Shown piece after piece: positions 1 through 9,835 of a stretch of DNA of 64,000 nt; within the stretch, counting starts at the first letter, position 1; every line of letters begins with the position of its first letter. Origin of the DNA: UBA7434 sp042090785. GTDB taxonomy: Bacteria > Pseudomonadota > Gammaproteobacteria > Pseudomonadales > UBA7434. Location: positions 310,001-374,000 of the forward strand of contig JBELIP010000001.1 of the NCBI GenBank assembly GCA_042090785.1, given 5' to 3'. A model generated the notes under the pieces. It did no database searches. It was not told where the DNA came from and saw nothing but the letters and a program-made list of their open reading frames with translations. Made by a program: the position numbers and the translations under genes.

Positions 1-353
1 TAACTGGGTTGATAGGAGAAGACCTCAATGCAGCGGTTAACAATTTTTTGCATATACTCGCAGAAAACAAGCGCTTGTTATTGTTGCCATCCATTGCCGA
101 ATTGTTTGTAGAGCTGAAAGCAAACTTAGAGCGCTCTGTTGAAGTTAATATTAGTACAGCGTTTGCATTAGATGACGCAACAGAAACAAAATTAACACAA
201 GCATTAAAAGATAAGTTACAGCGTGACATACAAGTACACACTGACGTCGATAAATCGTTGTTAGGTGGTGTTGTGGTTCGTGCAGGAGACATCGTTATTG
301 ATGGTTCCGTGAAGGGGCGGCTAGCAAAGTTAGCTGAAGCCATGTCGGTTTAA
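1..353 (+). CDS. atpH: F1Fo ATP synthase subunit delta (5' partial)
   Basis: This is the C-terminal two thirds of the delta subunit, which links F1 (through alpha) to the b-subunit stalk of the membrane ATP synthase. The reading frame is open from the window edge, so the start lies outside. The visible part carries the family's LAENKRL region and the C-terminal beta region LLGGVVVRAGDIVIDGSVKGRL, typical of AtpH. It is followed 86 bases later by atpA, as in the standard atpBEFHAGDC operon. The in-frame TTG near base 9 is not a real start. Confidence 0.95.
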   Translation, partial: TGLIGEDLNAAVNNFLHILAENKRLLLLPSIAELFVELKANLERSVEVNISTAFALDDATETKLTQALKDKLQRDIQVHTDVDKSLLGGVVVRAGDIVIDGSVKGRLAKLAEAMSV

Positions 354-439
354 GTGGCACCTTTTTACTCTGGGTTATAGAGCGGCTTTTAACTAAACCG
401 TTTATTAAGTAATGAATTTGTAGGTTTGAGGAATAGACA

Positions 440-1984
440 ATGCAACAGCTGAATCCATCTGAGATTAGCGAGATTATCAAACAGCGTATCGATCAACTGG
501 ACATCTCCAGTGAGGCGCGCAACGAAGGCACAGTGGTTTCCGTTACTGACGGCATCATTCGAATTCACGGTTTAGCCGATGCTATGTACGGCGAGATGAT
601 TGAATTTGAAGGTGGCGTATACGGTTTAGCGCTTAACCTTGAGCGTGACTCTGTTGGCGCGGTAATTCTTGGCGACTATAAAAGTATTGCGGAAGGTCAA
701 TCTTGTCGCTGTACAGGTCGTATCCTTGAAGTGCCTGTTGGTCCAGAATTACAAGGTCGCGTTGTCGATGCACTCGGTAATCCTATTGACGGCAAAGGTC
801 CTATTGAAGCGAAAGAAACCGACGCAATTGAAAAAGTTGCGCCAGGTGTTATCGCCAGACAATCGGTTGATCAGCCGGTACAAATTGGTTTAAAAGCAGT
901 TGATGCCATGGTGCCGATTGGTCGTGGTCAGCGTGAGTTGATTATCGGTGATCGTCAGGTAGGTAAAACAGCGATTGCGGTAGATGCCATTATTAACCAA
1001 AAAGGCAAAGGCATAAAATGTGTCTATGTAGCTATTGGTCAAAAAGCAGCATCGGTTAACGCAGTTGTTCGTAAACTTGAAGAGCACGGCGCAATGGAGC
1101 ATACCATTGTTGTTGCAGCAACAGCTTCGGATCCAGCGGCAATGCAGTTCTTAGCACCGTTTGCTGGTTGCACCATGGGTGAGTATTACCGTGACCGCGG
1201 CGAAGACGCCTTAATTATTTATGATGATTTAACTAAGCAAGCATGGGCTTATCGACAAATTTCTTTATTACTCCGTCGCCCACCAGGCCGAGAAGCTTAC
1301 CCAGGTGATGTTTTCTACTTACACTCACGGTTATTAGAGCGTGCAGCGCGCGTAAATGCCGAGCATGTAGAAAATATTACTAACGGTGAAGTTAGGGGTA
1401 AGACTGGTTCACTAACCGCCCTACCCATTATCGAAACACAGGCGGGTGATGTATCGGCATTCGTACCGACTAACGTTATCTCTATTACCGATGGTCAGAT
1501 CTTCCTTGATACCGATCTGTTTAACGCCGGCGTACGTCCAGCGATGAACGCGGGTATTTCTGTATCGCGAGTAGGTGGTGCGGCACAGACTAAGATCATT
1601 AAAAAGCTATCAGGTGGTATTCGTACTGCACTTGCGCAATATCGTGAGCTTGCAGCGTTTTCACAGTTTGCGTCTGACCTTGATGATGCGACTAAAGCGC
1701 AGCTTGATCATGGTGAGCGTGTTACAGAATTAATGAAGCAGAAACAGTATGCGCCACAATCAATTGCTGAAATGGCGTTATTGATCTTTGCCGCCGATAA
1801 CGATTTTCTTAACGACGTAAGTGTAGAAAAAATTGGTGACTTCGAAGATGCATTACTTTCTTATGCCCATTCAGAGCAAGGCGCATTGTTAGAGCAAGTT
1901 GCGACTAACGGTGGTTGGGATAAAGATACTGAAGCTTCATTTAAGTCATTACTCGAGAACTTCAAGTCTACACAGACTTGGTAG
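440..1984 (+). CDS. atpA: F1Fo ATP synthase subunit alpha
   Basis: Non-catalytic nucleotide-binding subunit of the F1 head. The 514 residues match the family length. The Walker A motif GDRQVGKT lies near residue 170, the Walker B region is LIIYDDLTKQ, and the arginine-finger region VSRVGGAAQ is in the C-terminal half. The N-terminal beta barrel (about residues 25-95) and C-terminal helical domain (from about 380) are complete. The ATG is preceded by a GAGGAA Shine-Dalgarno. It is in operon with atpH and atpG (27-base gap). Confidence 0.98.
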   Translation: MQQLNPSEISEIIKQRIDQLDISSEARNEGTVVSVTDGIIRIHGLADAMYGEMIEFEGGVYGLALNLERDSVGAVILGDYKSIAEGQSCRCTGRILEVPVGPELQGRVVDALGNPIDGKGPIEAKETDAIEKVAPGVIARQSVDQPVQIGLKAVDAMVPIGRGQRELIIGDRQVGKTAIAVDAIINQKGKGIKCVYVAIGQKAASVNAVVRKLEEHGAMEHTIVVAATASDPAAMQFLAPFAGCTMGEYYRDRGEDALIIYDDLTKQAWAYRQISLLLRRPPGREAYPGDVFYLHSRLLERAARVNAEHVENITNGEVRGKTGSLTALPIIETQAGDVSAFVPTNVISITDGQIFLDTDLFNAGVRPAMNAGISVSRVGGAAQTKIIKKLSGGIRTALAQYRELAAFSQFASDLDDATKAQLDHGERVTELMKQKQYAPQSIAEMALLIFAADNDFLNDVSVEKIGDFEDALLSYAHSEQGALLEQVATNGGWDKDTEASFKSLLENFKSTQTW

Positions 1985-2011
1985 TTAACGACTCAACGAT
2001 AAGAGTAAAAC

Positions 2012-2875
2012 ATGGCTAGCGGAAAAGAGATCCGGACGCAGATCACCAGTATCAAAAGCACTCAGAAAATTACCAGTGCAATGGAAATGGTGGCTGCGAG
2101 CAAAATGCGCAAAGCGCAAGAGCGAATGCAAAAAGGTAAGCCTTATTCAAAAAGAATTAAGGCGGTTGTCGGCCACCTTGCCAATTCAACACCTGAATAT
2201 CGCCATATGTTCATGGAAGAGCGTGAAGTAAAGCGTGTTGGTTATATTGTTGTATCAACCGACCGTGGTTTATGTGGCGGTTTAAACATTAACTTGTTTA
2301 AACAAGCTATTGCCAGCATGAAAAACAACTCTGACAACAATGTTGAAGTAGATTTATGTTTGGTTGGCGCTAAGGGAACTAGTTTTTTTAATTCTTACGG
2401 CGGCAACGTAGTTGCCTCTGTTCGTGATTTAGGTGAAGACCCAGCAGTCGTTGATTTAATTGGTAGCATCAAAGTAATGCTTGATGCCTATGAAGAAGGC
2501 AAGATCGATCGCTTATACTTAGTGAATAATGAATTTGTAAACACCATGACTCAGCAGCCAGAAGTGGGGCAATTATTACCGCTGGCTTCTTTAGATGATG
2601 AGTCTATGAAACACCATTGGGATTATATTTATGAGCCCGACGCAAAAGATTTACTTGATGGCTTATTGCTTCGCTATATCGAATCATTAGTTTATCAAGC
2701 AGTAGTAGAAAACGGGGCTTGTGAGCAAGCAGCACGAATGATTGCAATGAAAAGCGCAACCGACAATGCTGGCGACCTTATTGATGACTTGCAGTTGGTT
2801 TACAACAAAGCACGTCAATCAGCAATTACCCAAGAGCTTTCAGAAATTGTTAGTGGTGCAGCAGCAATTAGTTAA
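2012..2875 (+). CDS. atpG: F1Fo ATP synthase subunit gamma
   Basis: Central rotating shaft of F1; it couples proton-driven rotation to catalysis in beta. The 287 residues show the diagnostic N-terminal coiled-coil start (MASGKEIRTQITSIKSTQKI), the internal STDRGLCGGLN motif at about 85, and the conserved C-terminal helix with ARQSAITQELSEIVSGA. These two termini form the antiparallel coiled coil. It lies between atpA and atpD as expected. Confidence 0.98.
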   Translation: MASGKEIRTQITSIKSTQKITSAMEMVAASKMRKAQERMQKGKPYSKRIKAVVGHLANSTPEYRHMFMEEREVKRVGYIVVSTDRGLCGGLNINLFKQAIASMKNNSDNNVEVDLCLVGAKGTSFFNSYGGNVVASVRDLGEDPAVVDLIGSIKVMLDAYEEGKIDRLYLVNNEFVNTMTQQPEVGQLLPLASLDDESMKHHWDYIYEPDAKDLLDGLLLRYIESLVYQAVVENGACEQAARMIAMKSATDNAGDLIDDLQLVYNKARQSAITQELSEIVSGAAAIS

Positions 2876-2955
2876 GCGCAGCATCAAGCAATTTTAATTA
2901 AACAGTTAAAGATATTTACAATATATTAAATAGTAAAAGTATAGAGGAACACCGA

Positions 2956-4353
2956 ATGAGTAGAGGACGTATCGTACAAATCATTGGCGCAGTTATCGAT
3001 GTGGAATTTCCACAAGGTGCGGTCCCTCGGGTTTATGACGCATTAATGGTCACAGAAAAAGGCCTTACATTAGAAGTGCAACAGCAATTAGGTGATCGAA
3101 TTGTTCGCGCCATTGCCATGGGTGCTTCCGAAGGTGTTAGCCGTGGTCTAGCGGTAGAAAACACTAACAAGCCTATTTCTGTTCCTGTTGGCCAAGCAAC
3201 ATTAGGCCGCATTATGGATGTGTTAGGCAACCCTATTGATGAAAAAGGTCCATTAGCTGAGCACGACACAGCAGCTATTCACCGTGATGCACCAAAATAT
3301 GATGAGCTAGCAGCTTCTGACGAATTGTTAGAAACCGGCATTAAAGTTATTGACCTTGTTTGTCCTTTTGCGAAAGGCGGTAAGGTTGGTTTATTTGGTG
3401 GTGCGGGTGTTGGTAAAACCGTAAACATGATGGAGTTAATTAACAACATCGCAACCGAGCATTCAGGTTTATCGGTTTTTGCGGGTGTTGGTGAGCGTAC
3501 TCGAGAAGGAAACGATTTCTACTACGAAATGCAAGAAGCAAACGTCGTTAACGTCGATGATTTTACCAAGTCTAAAGTAGCGATGGTCTACGGCCAGATG
3601 AATGAGCCACCAGGAAACCGTTTACGTGTAGCGTTAACCGGTTTAACCATGGCCGAAAAATTCCGTGACGAAGGTCGTGACGTATTATTATTTGTTGATA
3701 ACATTTACCGTTACACGCTTGCGGGTACAGAAGTATCAGCACTGCTAGGTCGTATGCCTTCTGCGGTAGGTTACCAGCCAACACTTGCAGAAGAAATGGG
3801 CGTACTTCAAGAGCGTATTACTTCAACTAAAACGGGTTCTATCACATCTATCCAAGCGGTATACGTACCTGCGGATGATTTGACGGATCCATCGCCAGCA
3901 ACCACGTTTGCTCACCTTGATTCAACCGTTGTATTGAGTCGAGATATTGCAGCAAAAGGTATTTACCCTGCGGTAGATCCACTGGATTCAACATCGCGTC
4001 AGCTTGATCCATTAATTATTGGTCAAGAACATTATGATGTTGCTCGTGGCGTGCAATCGGTGTTGCAGCGTTATAAAGAATTAAAAGATATTATCGCCAT
4101 CTTGGGTATGGACGAATTATCTGAAGAAGATAAACAGACAGTAAACCGTGCGCGTAAAATCGAACGTTTCTTATCACAGCCTTTCCATGTTGCTGAAGTA
4201 TTTACTGGCTCGCCAGGTAAATATGTTTCTCTTAAAGAAACCATTAGCAGCTTTACAGCAATCTTGGCTGGTGAATACGATCACCTACCTGAGCAAGCGT
4301 TTTACATGGTTGGCGGCATCGATGAAGTCATCGAAAAAGCTAAATCTCTGTAA
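2956..4353 (+). CDS. atpD: F1Fo ATP synthase subunit beta
   Basis: Catalytic subunit of the F1 head, 465 residues. Seen motifs are Walker A GGAGVGKT at about 153, the catalytic glutamate in GERTREGND, Walker B LLFVDNIYRYT, and the DELSEED-region variant MDELSEEDK near 390. The SRGLAVEN segment is slightly different from the usual RGM.V.NTG form but in a tolerant position. A GAGGAA Shine-Dalgarno precedes the ATG. The 80-base gap from atpG is AT-rich and has no obvious terminator. Confidence 0.98.
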   Translation: MSRGRIVQIIGAVIDVEFPQGAVPRVYDALMVTEKGLTLEVQQQLGDRIVRAIAMGASEGVSRGLAVENTNKPISVPVGQATLGRIMDVLGNPIDEKGPLAEHDTAAIHRDAPKYDELAASDELLETGIKVIDLVCPFAKGGKVGLFGGAGVGKTVNMMELINNIATEHSGLSVFAGVGERTREGNDFYYEMQEANVVNVDDFTKSKVAMVYGQMNEPPGNRLRVALTGLTMAEKFRDEGRDVLLFVDNIYRYTLAGTEVSALLGRMPSAVGYQPTLAEEMGVLQERITSTKTGSITSIQAVYVPADDLTDPSPATTFAHLDSTVVLSRDIAAKGIYPAVDPLDSTSRQLDPLIIGQEHYDVARGVQSVLQRYKELKDIIAILGMDELSEEDKQTVNRARKIERFLSQPFHVAEVFTGSPGKYVSLKETISSFTAILAGEYDHLPEQAFYMVGGIDEVIEKAKSL

Positions 4354-4372
4354 ATCAGCAGGATAGATAAAC

Positions 4373-4795
4373 ATGGCAAGTATTCAATGTGACATCGTTA
4401 GTGCTGAGGAATCGATTTTCTCTGGCTCTGTCGAAATGATTATCGCTGCAGGCTTGCTGGGAGACTTAGGTATCTCGGCGGGTCACTCACCCTTGTTGAC
4501 CGGTTTAAAACCAGGGCCAGTTCGAGTGATCGGTGAAGATAAAGAAGAGCAAGTATTCTACGTTTCGGGCGGTTTTCTTGAAGTGCAACCTAACGCTATC
4601 ACCGTTTTGGCTGATACTGCGGTGCGTGCTGAAGATATAGATGAAGCAGCAGCTTTAGAAGCACAGAAGCGTGCAGAGCAAGATGTTGTTAACCAGAGTG
4701 GAGAAATAGATTACTCTCGTGCTGCCGCTGAACTAGCCGCAGCTGTCGCTCAGCTAAGAACAATCCAGCAAATTAAGAAAAAGTTAGGTAATTAA
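4373..4795 (+). CDS. atpC: F1Fo ATP synthase subunit epsilon
   Basis: Last subunit gene of the operon, 140 residues. It has the N-terminal beta-sandwich (GDLGISAGHSPLLTGLKPG and the YVSGGFLEVQP segment) and the C-terminal two-helix hairpin that inhibits ATP hydrolysis. The alanine-rich C terminus ends in RTIQQIKKKLGN. It starts 19 bases after atpD and is followed by a strong terminator that closes the atp operon. Confidence 0.97.
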   Translation: MASIQCDIVSAEESIFSGSVEMIIAAGLLGDLGISAGHSPLLTGLKPGPVRVIGEDKEEQVFYVSGGFLEVQPNAITVLADTAVRAEDIDEAAALEAQKRAEQDVVNQSGEIDYSRAAAELAAAVAQLRTIQQIKKKLGN

Positions 4796-4820
4796 CAGCC
4801 TTTTTCACGTATGTAAGGCC

Positions 4821-4848
4821 AAAAAGGGTAGCAGCTGCTACCCTTTTT
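4821..4848 (+). terminator. Rho-independent terminator of the atp operon
   Basis: A perfect 28-base palindrome, with arm AAAAAGGGTAGCAG and its exact complement ending in five Ts, starts 25 bases after the atpC stop. The GC-rich core flanked by A and T runs is the standard intrinsic terminator form. Confidence 0.9.
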
Positions 4849-4904
4849 AATGAGTAAGTTATAAATATGTGCAATAATTGATCAAAAAAATATAGGCAAA
4901 CCCG

Positions 4905-6296
4905 TTGAATATAGATGTTGTTATTTTAGCTGCCGGACAAGGCAGTCGTATGCGTTCCCAAAAACCTAAAGTCTTGCATGCCATTGGTGGTAAGCCAATG
5001 TTGCAGCATGTTATTGATGCTGCTAAAGGCTTAGGTGATGAGAACAAGTACGAGATAGGTGTACATATTGTTGTTGGCCACGGTGCCGACCAAGTTAAGG
5101 CAAGCTTGGCAAGTCATGAACGATACAGTGACTGTAACTACATAGAGCAGCATGAACAGCTCGGAACAGCTCACGCGGTACTGCAAGCTTTACCCTCATT
5201 ATCTTCAGGTTCAAAAACGCTCATTCTTTACGGTGATGTGCCGTTAATAAAGACAGCGACGTTACAGGCTATGCTTGAGGCGGTTAATGACAGTGCTATG
5301 GCTGTGCTCACCGCCACACTTGATGATGCAACAGGGTATGGTCGTATTGTTCGCAATAACGACGGTGCTGTGGTATCCATTGTTGAGCATAAAGACGCTA
5401 GCCAAGAGCAGCTAAGCATTAATGAGATTAACACCGGCATTATGTGTATTCCGCAAAAATGCTTAGCGCAATGGCTACCTAATATTGGCAACAACAACGC
5501 ACAAAAAGAATATTATCTGCCGGATGTTATCGCAATGTCGGTAACAGATAAGGTAGCAATTAATGCTCCTAACCCAGCTTCTCTGTTTGAAATACAGGGC
5601 GTAAATAACCGCCTACAACTTGCAGAATTAGAGCGTGAATTTCAGCGTGAGCAAGCGAACCGACTAATGGTTGAAGGAGCTACTTTAGCAGACCCAGCAC
5701 GAATAGACGTTCGTGGCGACGTAACCGTAGGTCAAGATGTCTTTATTGATATTAATGCGGTTTTACAAGGTGAAGTAGCTATTGGCGCCAATGTCAGAAT
5801 TGGCCCCAACTGCGTTATTACTAATGCAAGCATTGCCGAAGGCACCACTATTTTAGCCAATAGTATTATTGAAGATGCAGTGATTGGCAAAGATTGCAAC
5901 ATCGGCCCATTTGCAAGACTACGCCCAGGTGCGAACCTTGGCAATGGCAGCAAAGTCGGTAACTTTGTAGAAATTAAAAATGCCCATTTGGGTGATGGCA
6001 GCAAAGTAAACCATCTCTCTTATGTGGGTGATGCAGCGATTGGTACAGACACCAATATTGGTGCCGGCACTATTACTTGCAACTATGATGGCGCAAATAA
6101 ATTTAAAACTGTGATGGGCAATAATGTTTTTATTGGTTCAAATAGCACATTAGTTGCGCCAGTAGAAATTGCCGATGGTGGTTTTGTCGCAGCAGGATCA
6201 ACCGTAACGCAAGCGGTACCCGCTGATAATTTAGCGGTAGGCCGTGGACGACAAAGAAATATCACTGGGTGGAAAAAACCGGTTAAGAAAAAATGA
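4905..6296 (+). CDS. glmU: Bifunctional GlmU (UDP-GlcNAc pyrophosphorylase / GlcN-1-P acetyltransferase)
   Basis: Makes UDP-GlcNAc for peptidoglycan and lipopolysaccharide. The N-terminal half is a Rossmann-like nucleotidyltransferase (motif LAAGQGSRM at residues 8-16; QLGTAHAV near 85; YGDVPL near 110). From about residue 250 it is a left-handed beta helix of hexapeptide repeats ending in FVAAGSTVTQ and the C-terminal RGRQRNI. The start is TTG: family members begin at exactly this point and no in-frame ATG precedes it before the upstream stop. Neighbour glmS supplies the same pathway. Confidence 0.97.
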   Translation: MNIDVVILAAGQGSRMRSQKPKVLHAIGGKPMLQHVIDAAKGLGDENKYEIGVHIVVGHGADQVKASLASHERYSDCNYIEQHEQLGTAHAVLQALPSLSSGSKTLILYGDVPLIKTATLQAMLEAVNDSAMAVLTATLDDATGYGRIVRNNDGAVVSIVEHKDASQEQLSINEINTGIMCIPQKCLAQWLPNIGNNNAQKEYYLPDVIAMSVTDKVAINAPNPASLFEIQGVNNRLQLAELEREFQREQANRLMVEGATLADPARIDVRGDVTVGQDVFIDINAVLQGEVAIGANVRIGPNCVITNASIAEGTTILANSIIEDAVIGKDCNIGPFARLRPGANLGNGSKVGNFVEIKNAHLGDGSKVNHLSYVGDAAIGTDTNIGAGTITCNYDGANKFKTVMGNNVFIGSNSTLVAPVEIADGGFVAAGSTVTQAVPADNLAVGRGRQRNITGWKKPVKKK

Positions 6297-6345
6297 TAAG
6301 TTTTTATCACAATCAACAACAAACTAAACAACGGAAAGTGGAATT

Positions 6346-8178
6346 ATGTGTGGAATTGTAGGGGCAGTAGCGCAGCGAGATATCGCAGCAATATTATTAG
6401 AAGGATTAAAGCGATTAGAGTATCGCGGATATGATTCTGCTGGGCTCTCGGTTACTGATAAAGCGGGTGTTAACCAGCGCATACGTCGCGTAGGTAAAGT
6501 GCAAGCATTAGCAGATGCAGTAGCTGATGCTGGCGCGAAAGGCGGCACCGGTATTGCACATACACGTTGGGCAACGCATGGCGAACCGAATGAAAACAAT
6601 GCTCACCCACATTTATCTAATGACCGTATCACCATTGTTCACAACGGCATTATAGAAAACCATGAAGAATTGAGAGTGTCGTTAACGGCAAAAGGTTATA
6701 CCTTTGTTACCGATACCGATAGTGAAGTGATTTGCCATTTAATAAATGAAGAGTTAAAAAGTGCTGATTCGCTAGTAGCGGCAGTACAAAAAGCGGTTGT
6801 TCAACTTGATGGGGCTTACGGCACCGTGGTTATGGACAACAATGATCCTGACCGTTTAGTGGTAGCAAGATCGGGCAGCCCATTAGTTATTGGTTACGGC
6901 ATTGGTGAGCATTTTGTTGCATCTGATCAGTTAGCCCTATTACCGGTAACGCGTCGTTTTGCTTTTCTTGAAGAAGGTGATGTTGCAGAAGTTACTCGTG
7001 AAGCAGTAAAAATATTCGATTGCGAAGGTATACCTGTTGAGCGTGAAATAACCGAATCAACGGTCAGCCATGATACCGGTGACAAAGGAGCTTTCCGTCA
7101 CTATATGCTCAAGGAAACCTACGAGCAACCTATTGCTATTCAGCGAACACTAGAAGGCCGCTTAGAAGCGGGTAAAGTGTTAGATCGCACTTTTGGTGAG
7201 TCAGCAGAAAAGCTATTGCCCAGTGTTGAGCATGTTCAAATTATTGCTTGCGGTACCAGTTACCATGCAGGTATGACAGCGCGTTACTGGTTCGAAGAAT
7301 TTGCTGGCGTATCGTGCAATGTAGAAATTGCATCCGAGTATCGTTATAGAAAATCCTTTGTTCGTCCTAACAGTTTGTTAGTAACCATTTCTCAGTCGGG
7401 TGAAACGGCTGATACTTTAGCGGCGTTGCGTTTAGCACAGCAACAGAACTACATGACGAGCCTGACGATTTGTAATGCACCAGGATCATCGTTAGTACGC
7501 GAATCCGATATGGCTTACATGATGGAAGCGGGTGTTGAAATTGGCGTTGCATCAACAAAAGCGTTTACTGTGCAGTTAACAGGTTTAATGATGTTAGCGA
7601 CAGCCATTGGTCACCATAAAGGTTTATCGTCAGAAGCCGAAGCGAATATTGTTCAAGCACTACAAAGTTTACCAACAAAAATTGAACAAGCGTTATCGAT
7701 GGATAGCGACATTGAAGCATTAGCAGAAGATTTTGCTGATAAGCATCATAGCCTATTCTTAGGCCGTGGCGACCAATACCCTATTGCAATGGAAGGTGCG
7801 CTTAAGCTAAAAGAAATTTCTTATATTCATGCCGAAGCTTATGCTGCAGGTGAATTAAAACATGGACCGTTAGCGTTAATTGATGCTGATATGCCGGTTA
7901 TTGTGGTTGCACCGAATAATGAATTAGTTGAAAAACTAAAATCGAATGTTGAAGAGGTGCGCGCGCGTGGCGGATTGATGTATGTGTTTGCTGATAATGC
8001 AGCGGCATTTAAATCGGACGATACAATGAAGGTATTACATGTGCCCAGTTGTGACCCGTTGCTTGCACCCATTATCTATACTATTCCGTTACAGTTGCTG
8101 TCTTACCATGTTGCGATTATCAAAGGCACGGATGTGGATCAGCCAAGAAACTTAGCCAAGTCGGTTACGGTAGAATAA
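6346..8178 (+). CDS. glmS: Glutamine--fructose-6-phosphate aminotransferase (isomerizing)
   Basis: Forms glucosamine-6-phosphate from fructose-6-phosphate and glutamine, the entry step of amino-sugar synthesis. The 610 residues begin MCGIVGAV, with Cys2 as the glutaminase nucleophile after Met removal. The GATase domain covers about residues 1-220. Two SIS domains follow (CGTSYHAG near 303; TISQSGETADT near 350; TKAFT near 405). The C terminus ends PRNLAKSVTVE, as in the family. It lies 49 bases after glmU, so co-transcription is likely. No riboswitch is seen in the short leader. Confidence 0.98.
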   Translation: MCGIVGAVAQRDIAAILLEGLKRLEYRGYDSAGLSVTDKAGVNQRIRRVGKVQALADAVADAGAKGGTGIAHTRWATHGEPNENNAHPHLSNDRITIVHNGIIENHEELRVSLTAKGYTFVTDTDSEVICHLINEELKSADSLVAAVQKAVVQLDGAYGTVVMDNNDPDRLVVARSGSPLVIGYGIGEHFVASDQLALLPVTRRFAFLEEGDVAEVTREAVKIFDCEGIPVEREITESTVSHDTGDKGAFRHYMLKETYEQPIAIQRTLEGRLEAGKVLDRTFGESAEKLLPSVEHVQIIACGTSYHAGMTARYWFEEFAGVSCNVEIASEYRYRKSFVRPNSLLVTISQSGETADTLAALRLAQQQNYMTSLTICNAPGSSLVRESDMAYMMEAGVEIGVASTKAFTVQLTGLMMLATAIGHHKGLSSEAEANIVQALQSLPTKIEQALSMDSDIEALAEDFADKHHSLFLGRGDQYPIAMEGALKLKEISYIHAEAYAAGELKHGPLALIDADMPVIVVAPNNELVEKLKSNVEEVRARGGLMYVFADNAAAFKSDDTMKVLHVPSCDPLLAPIIYTIPLQLLSYHVAIIKGTDVDQPRNLAKSVTVE

Positions 8179-8212
8179 AAAAATAAGAGCCGAACGGGTA
8201 GAGCGAATAATT

Positions 8213-9616
8213 TTAAGCTAAGGCGAGTTTTTCGTTTTTCTTTTCTGCCATTTGTTTGCGGGTTTCTTCAATGTCAGCGTTAGTGCGCTGCTTGGTAATT
8301 CCAGGAATACCAACACGCAATAGTTTAGTGATTTCTGTTCTTGGTAGGGCTTCACTTAAATAGAACCCTTGAATGGTGTCGCAGCCTAACTGTTGTAACA
8401 AGTCGGCATGCTCCGCATTCTCAACCCCTTCTGCCACTACACGCATATCTAATGCATGAGCCACATCAATAATGGCTTGAGTAATTGCTACATCAACTTT
8501 GTTATCCAGTAAATTGGCAATAAACATTTGGTCAATTTTTAAAATATCGACGGGCAATGTTTTTAACAATTTAAACGTTGAATAACCAGTACCAAAATCA
8601 TCAATCGCAATTTCAATACCCATATCGCGTAAACCAGTTAAGGTTTCTGAAGTCTTTCCTAGCGTGTCTAGAATTAATGACTCGGTCAGCTCAATAATTA
8701 ACTGCTCTGGTGGAAAGCCAGTACGCTTTAAAATGCGCTTAATCTGTACCAACATATCCTGACGGATAAGCTGTTTAGCAGAAAGGTTTACTGCGATCTT
8801 TGCATGCGGCACGCCTTCTTCAATCCATTTGGCGCCATGTCTACAGGCGGTCTCTAATACCATTTCACCAATGCCAGAAATTAACCCTGCGCTTTCGGCA
8901 ATAGGAATAAACTCATTTGGTGAAACCCAACCTAAATCATCATGCTTCCAGCGGACCAATGCTTCAATCGAAGTAATATGGCCGGTGGCTAGATTCATTT
9001 TTGGTTGATAGTGAACGGTTAGATCTTTGCGTGATATAGCATGACGTAATTCAATTTCTAAATTTAAACGGCGAAGCGATGGCGCGTTAGATGCGCTGCG
9101 CGTAAAGAACTTAACACTATCACCACCTACCGTTTTTGCATTTTGTAATGCACTAATCGCTTGGTGCAATAACGTTTGCTCGTTATCGGCTTTATTCGGG
9201 TAAAGACTAATGCCAATACTGGCCGCAGTCATTAATTCTTGCTGGTCAATAAATACTGGCTTACGAATAACGTTTAATAAACGGTTGCCCAGCTGACGCA
9301 GTTGCGATGCGTTATCAATACCTTCGCTTAACACGGCGTATTCATCCGAACCCAAATGCATGAGTAAGTGATCGCCATTAAGTGCATGCGTTAGTCGGTC
9401 GGTAGTCACATCAAGAAATTGCTGTCCCACTTCTGGGCCAAGCGTTGAGGTAATCGTGTTGAAGCGATCAAGATCAATAAACAATAACGCAAGCGATTTT
9501 TGACGGAGCCGTGCCCGTGCGATGGCAAGCTGCAATCGCTGTTTGATGTCTATACGGCCTGCCAATAGTTTGGCATTTTCGAAAGCCGTGGCACCATAAA
9601 AAGTATCAGTACTCAA
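8213..9616 (-). CDS. Cyclic-di-GMP phosphodiesterase, degenerate GGDEF plus EAL
   Basis: Predicted cytoplasmic c-di-GMP phosphodiesterase of 467 residues with no membrane segment. A GGDEF-like domain covers about residues 25-190, but the signature is GSDEY, so cyclase activity is unlikely. The EAL domain (about 200-440) looks catalytic: EALVRWK, IAVNLSAKQL, IELTES, DDFGTGYS, LKIDQMF and VAEGVEN are all present. The last 35 residues are Lys/Glu-rich. It is convergent with glmS and divergent from uvrD. The signal it senses cannot be told. Confidence 0.9.
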   Translation of the reverse strand: MSTDTFYGATAFENAKLLAGRIDIKQRLQLAIARARLRQKSLALLFIDLDRFNTITSTLGPEVGQQFLDVTTDRLTHALNGDHLLMHLGSDEYAVLSEGIDNASQLRQLGNRLLNVIRKPVFIDQQELMTAASIGISLYPNKADNEQTLLHQAISALQNAKTVGGDSVKFFTRSASNAPSLRRLNLEIELRHAISRKDLTVHYQPKMNLATGHITSIEALVRWKHDDLGWVSPNEFIPIAESAGLISGIGEMVLETACRHGAKWIEEGVPHAKIAVNLSAKQLIRQDMLVQIKRILKRTGFPPEQLIIELTESLILDTLGKTSETLTGLRDMGIEIAIDDFGTGYSTFKLLKTLPVDILKIDQMFIANLLDNKVDVAITQAIIDVAHALDMRVVAEGVENAEHADLLQQLGCDTIQGFYLSEALPRTEITKLLRVGIPGITKQRTNADIEETRKQMAEKKNEKLALA

Positions 9617-9835
9617 GCTAAATGGTCTTGCATGGTGAAACCTCTACAACAGTGCGCCTATTAAACGCGACACTTACGCACTTGTGCAAGCGAATAACTC
9701 GTTAAAAAACAATAATTACCAACTATTTCTTAAAAAAGTTAGCATGTCTATAAATCACACGGTATATTGCTCCGCGTGGTTTTTATTAAGCGGTTTTCAA
9801 CATTATTTAACTCTTTGACGTAACAAAAAACGCCG

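Noticed and set aside
3033..3269. Minus-strand frames inside atpD, glmU, glmS, uvrD and other genes
   Set aside because: They are antisense shadows of strongly conserved genes and have no start signals or family features.
9721..9790. Imperfect CACACGG/CCGCGTG hairpin followed by Ts upstream of uvrD
   Set aside because: The stem has a mismatch and no plus-strand gene precedes it, so a terminator call is not supported.
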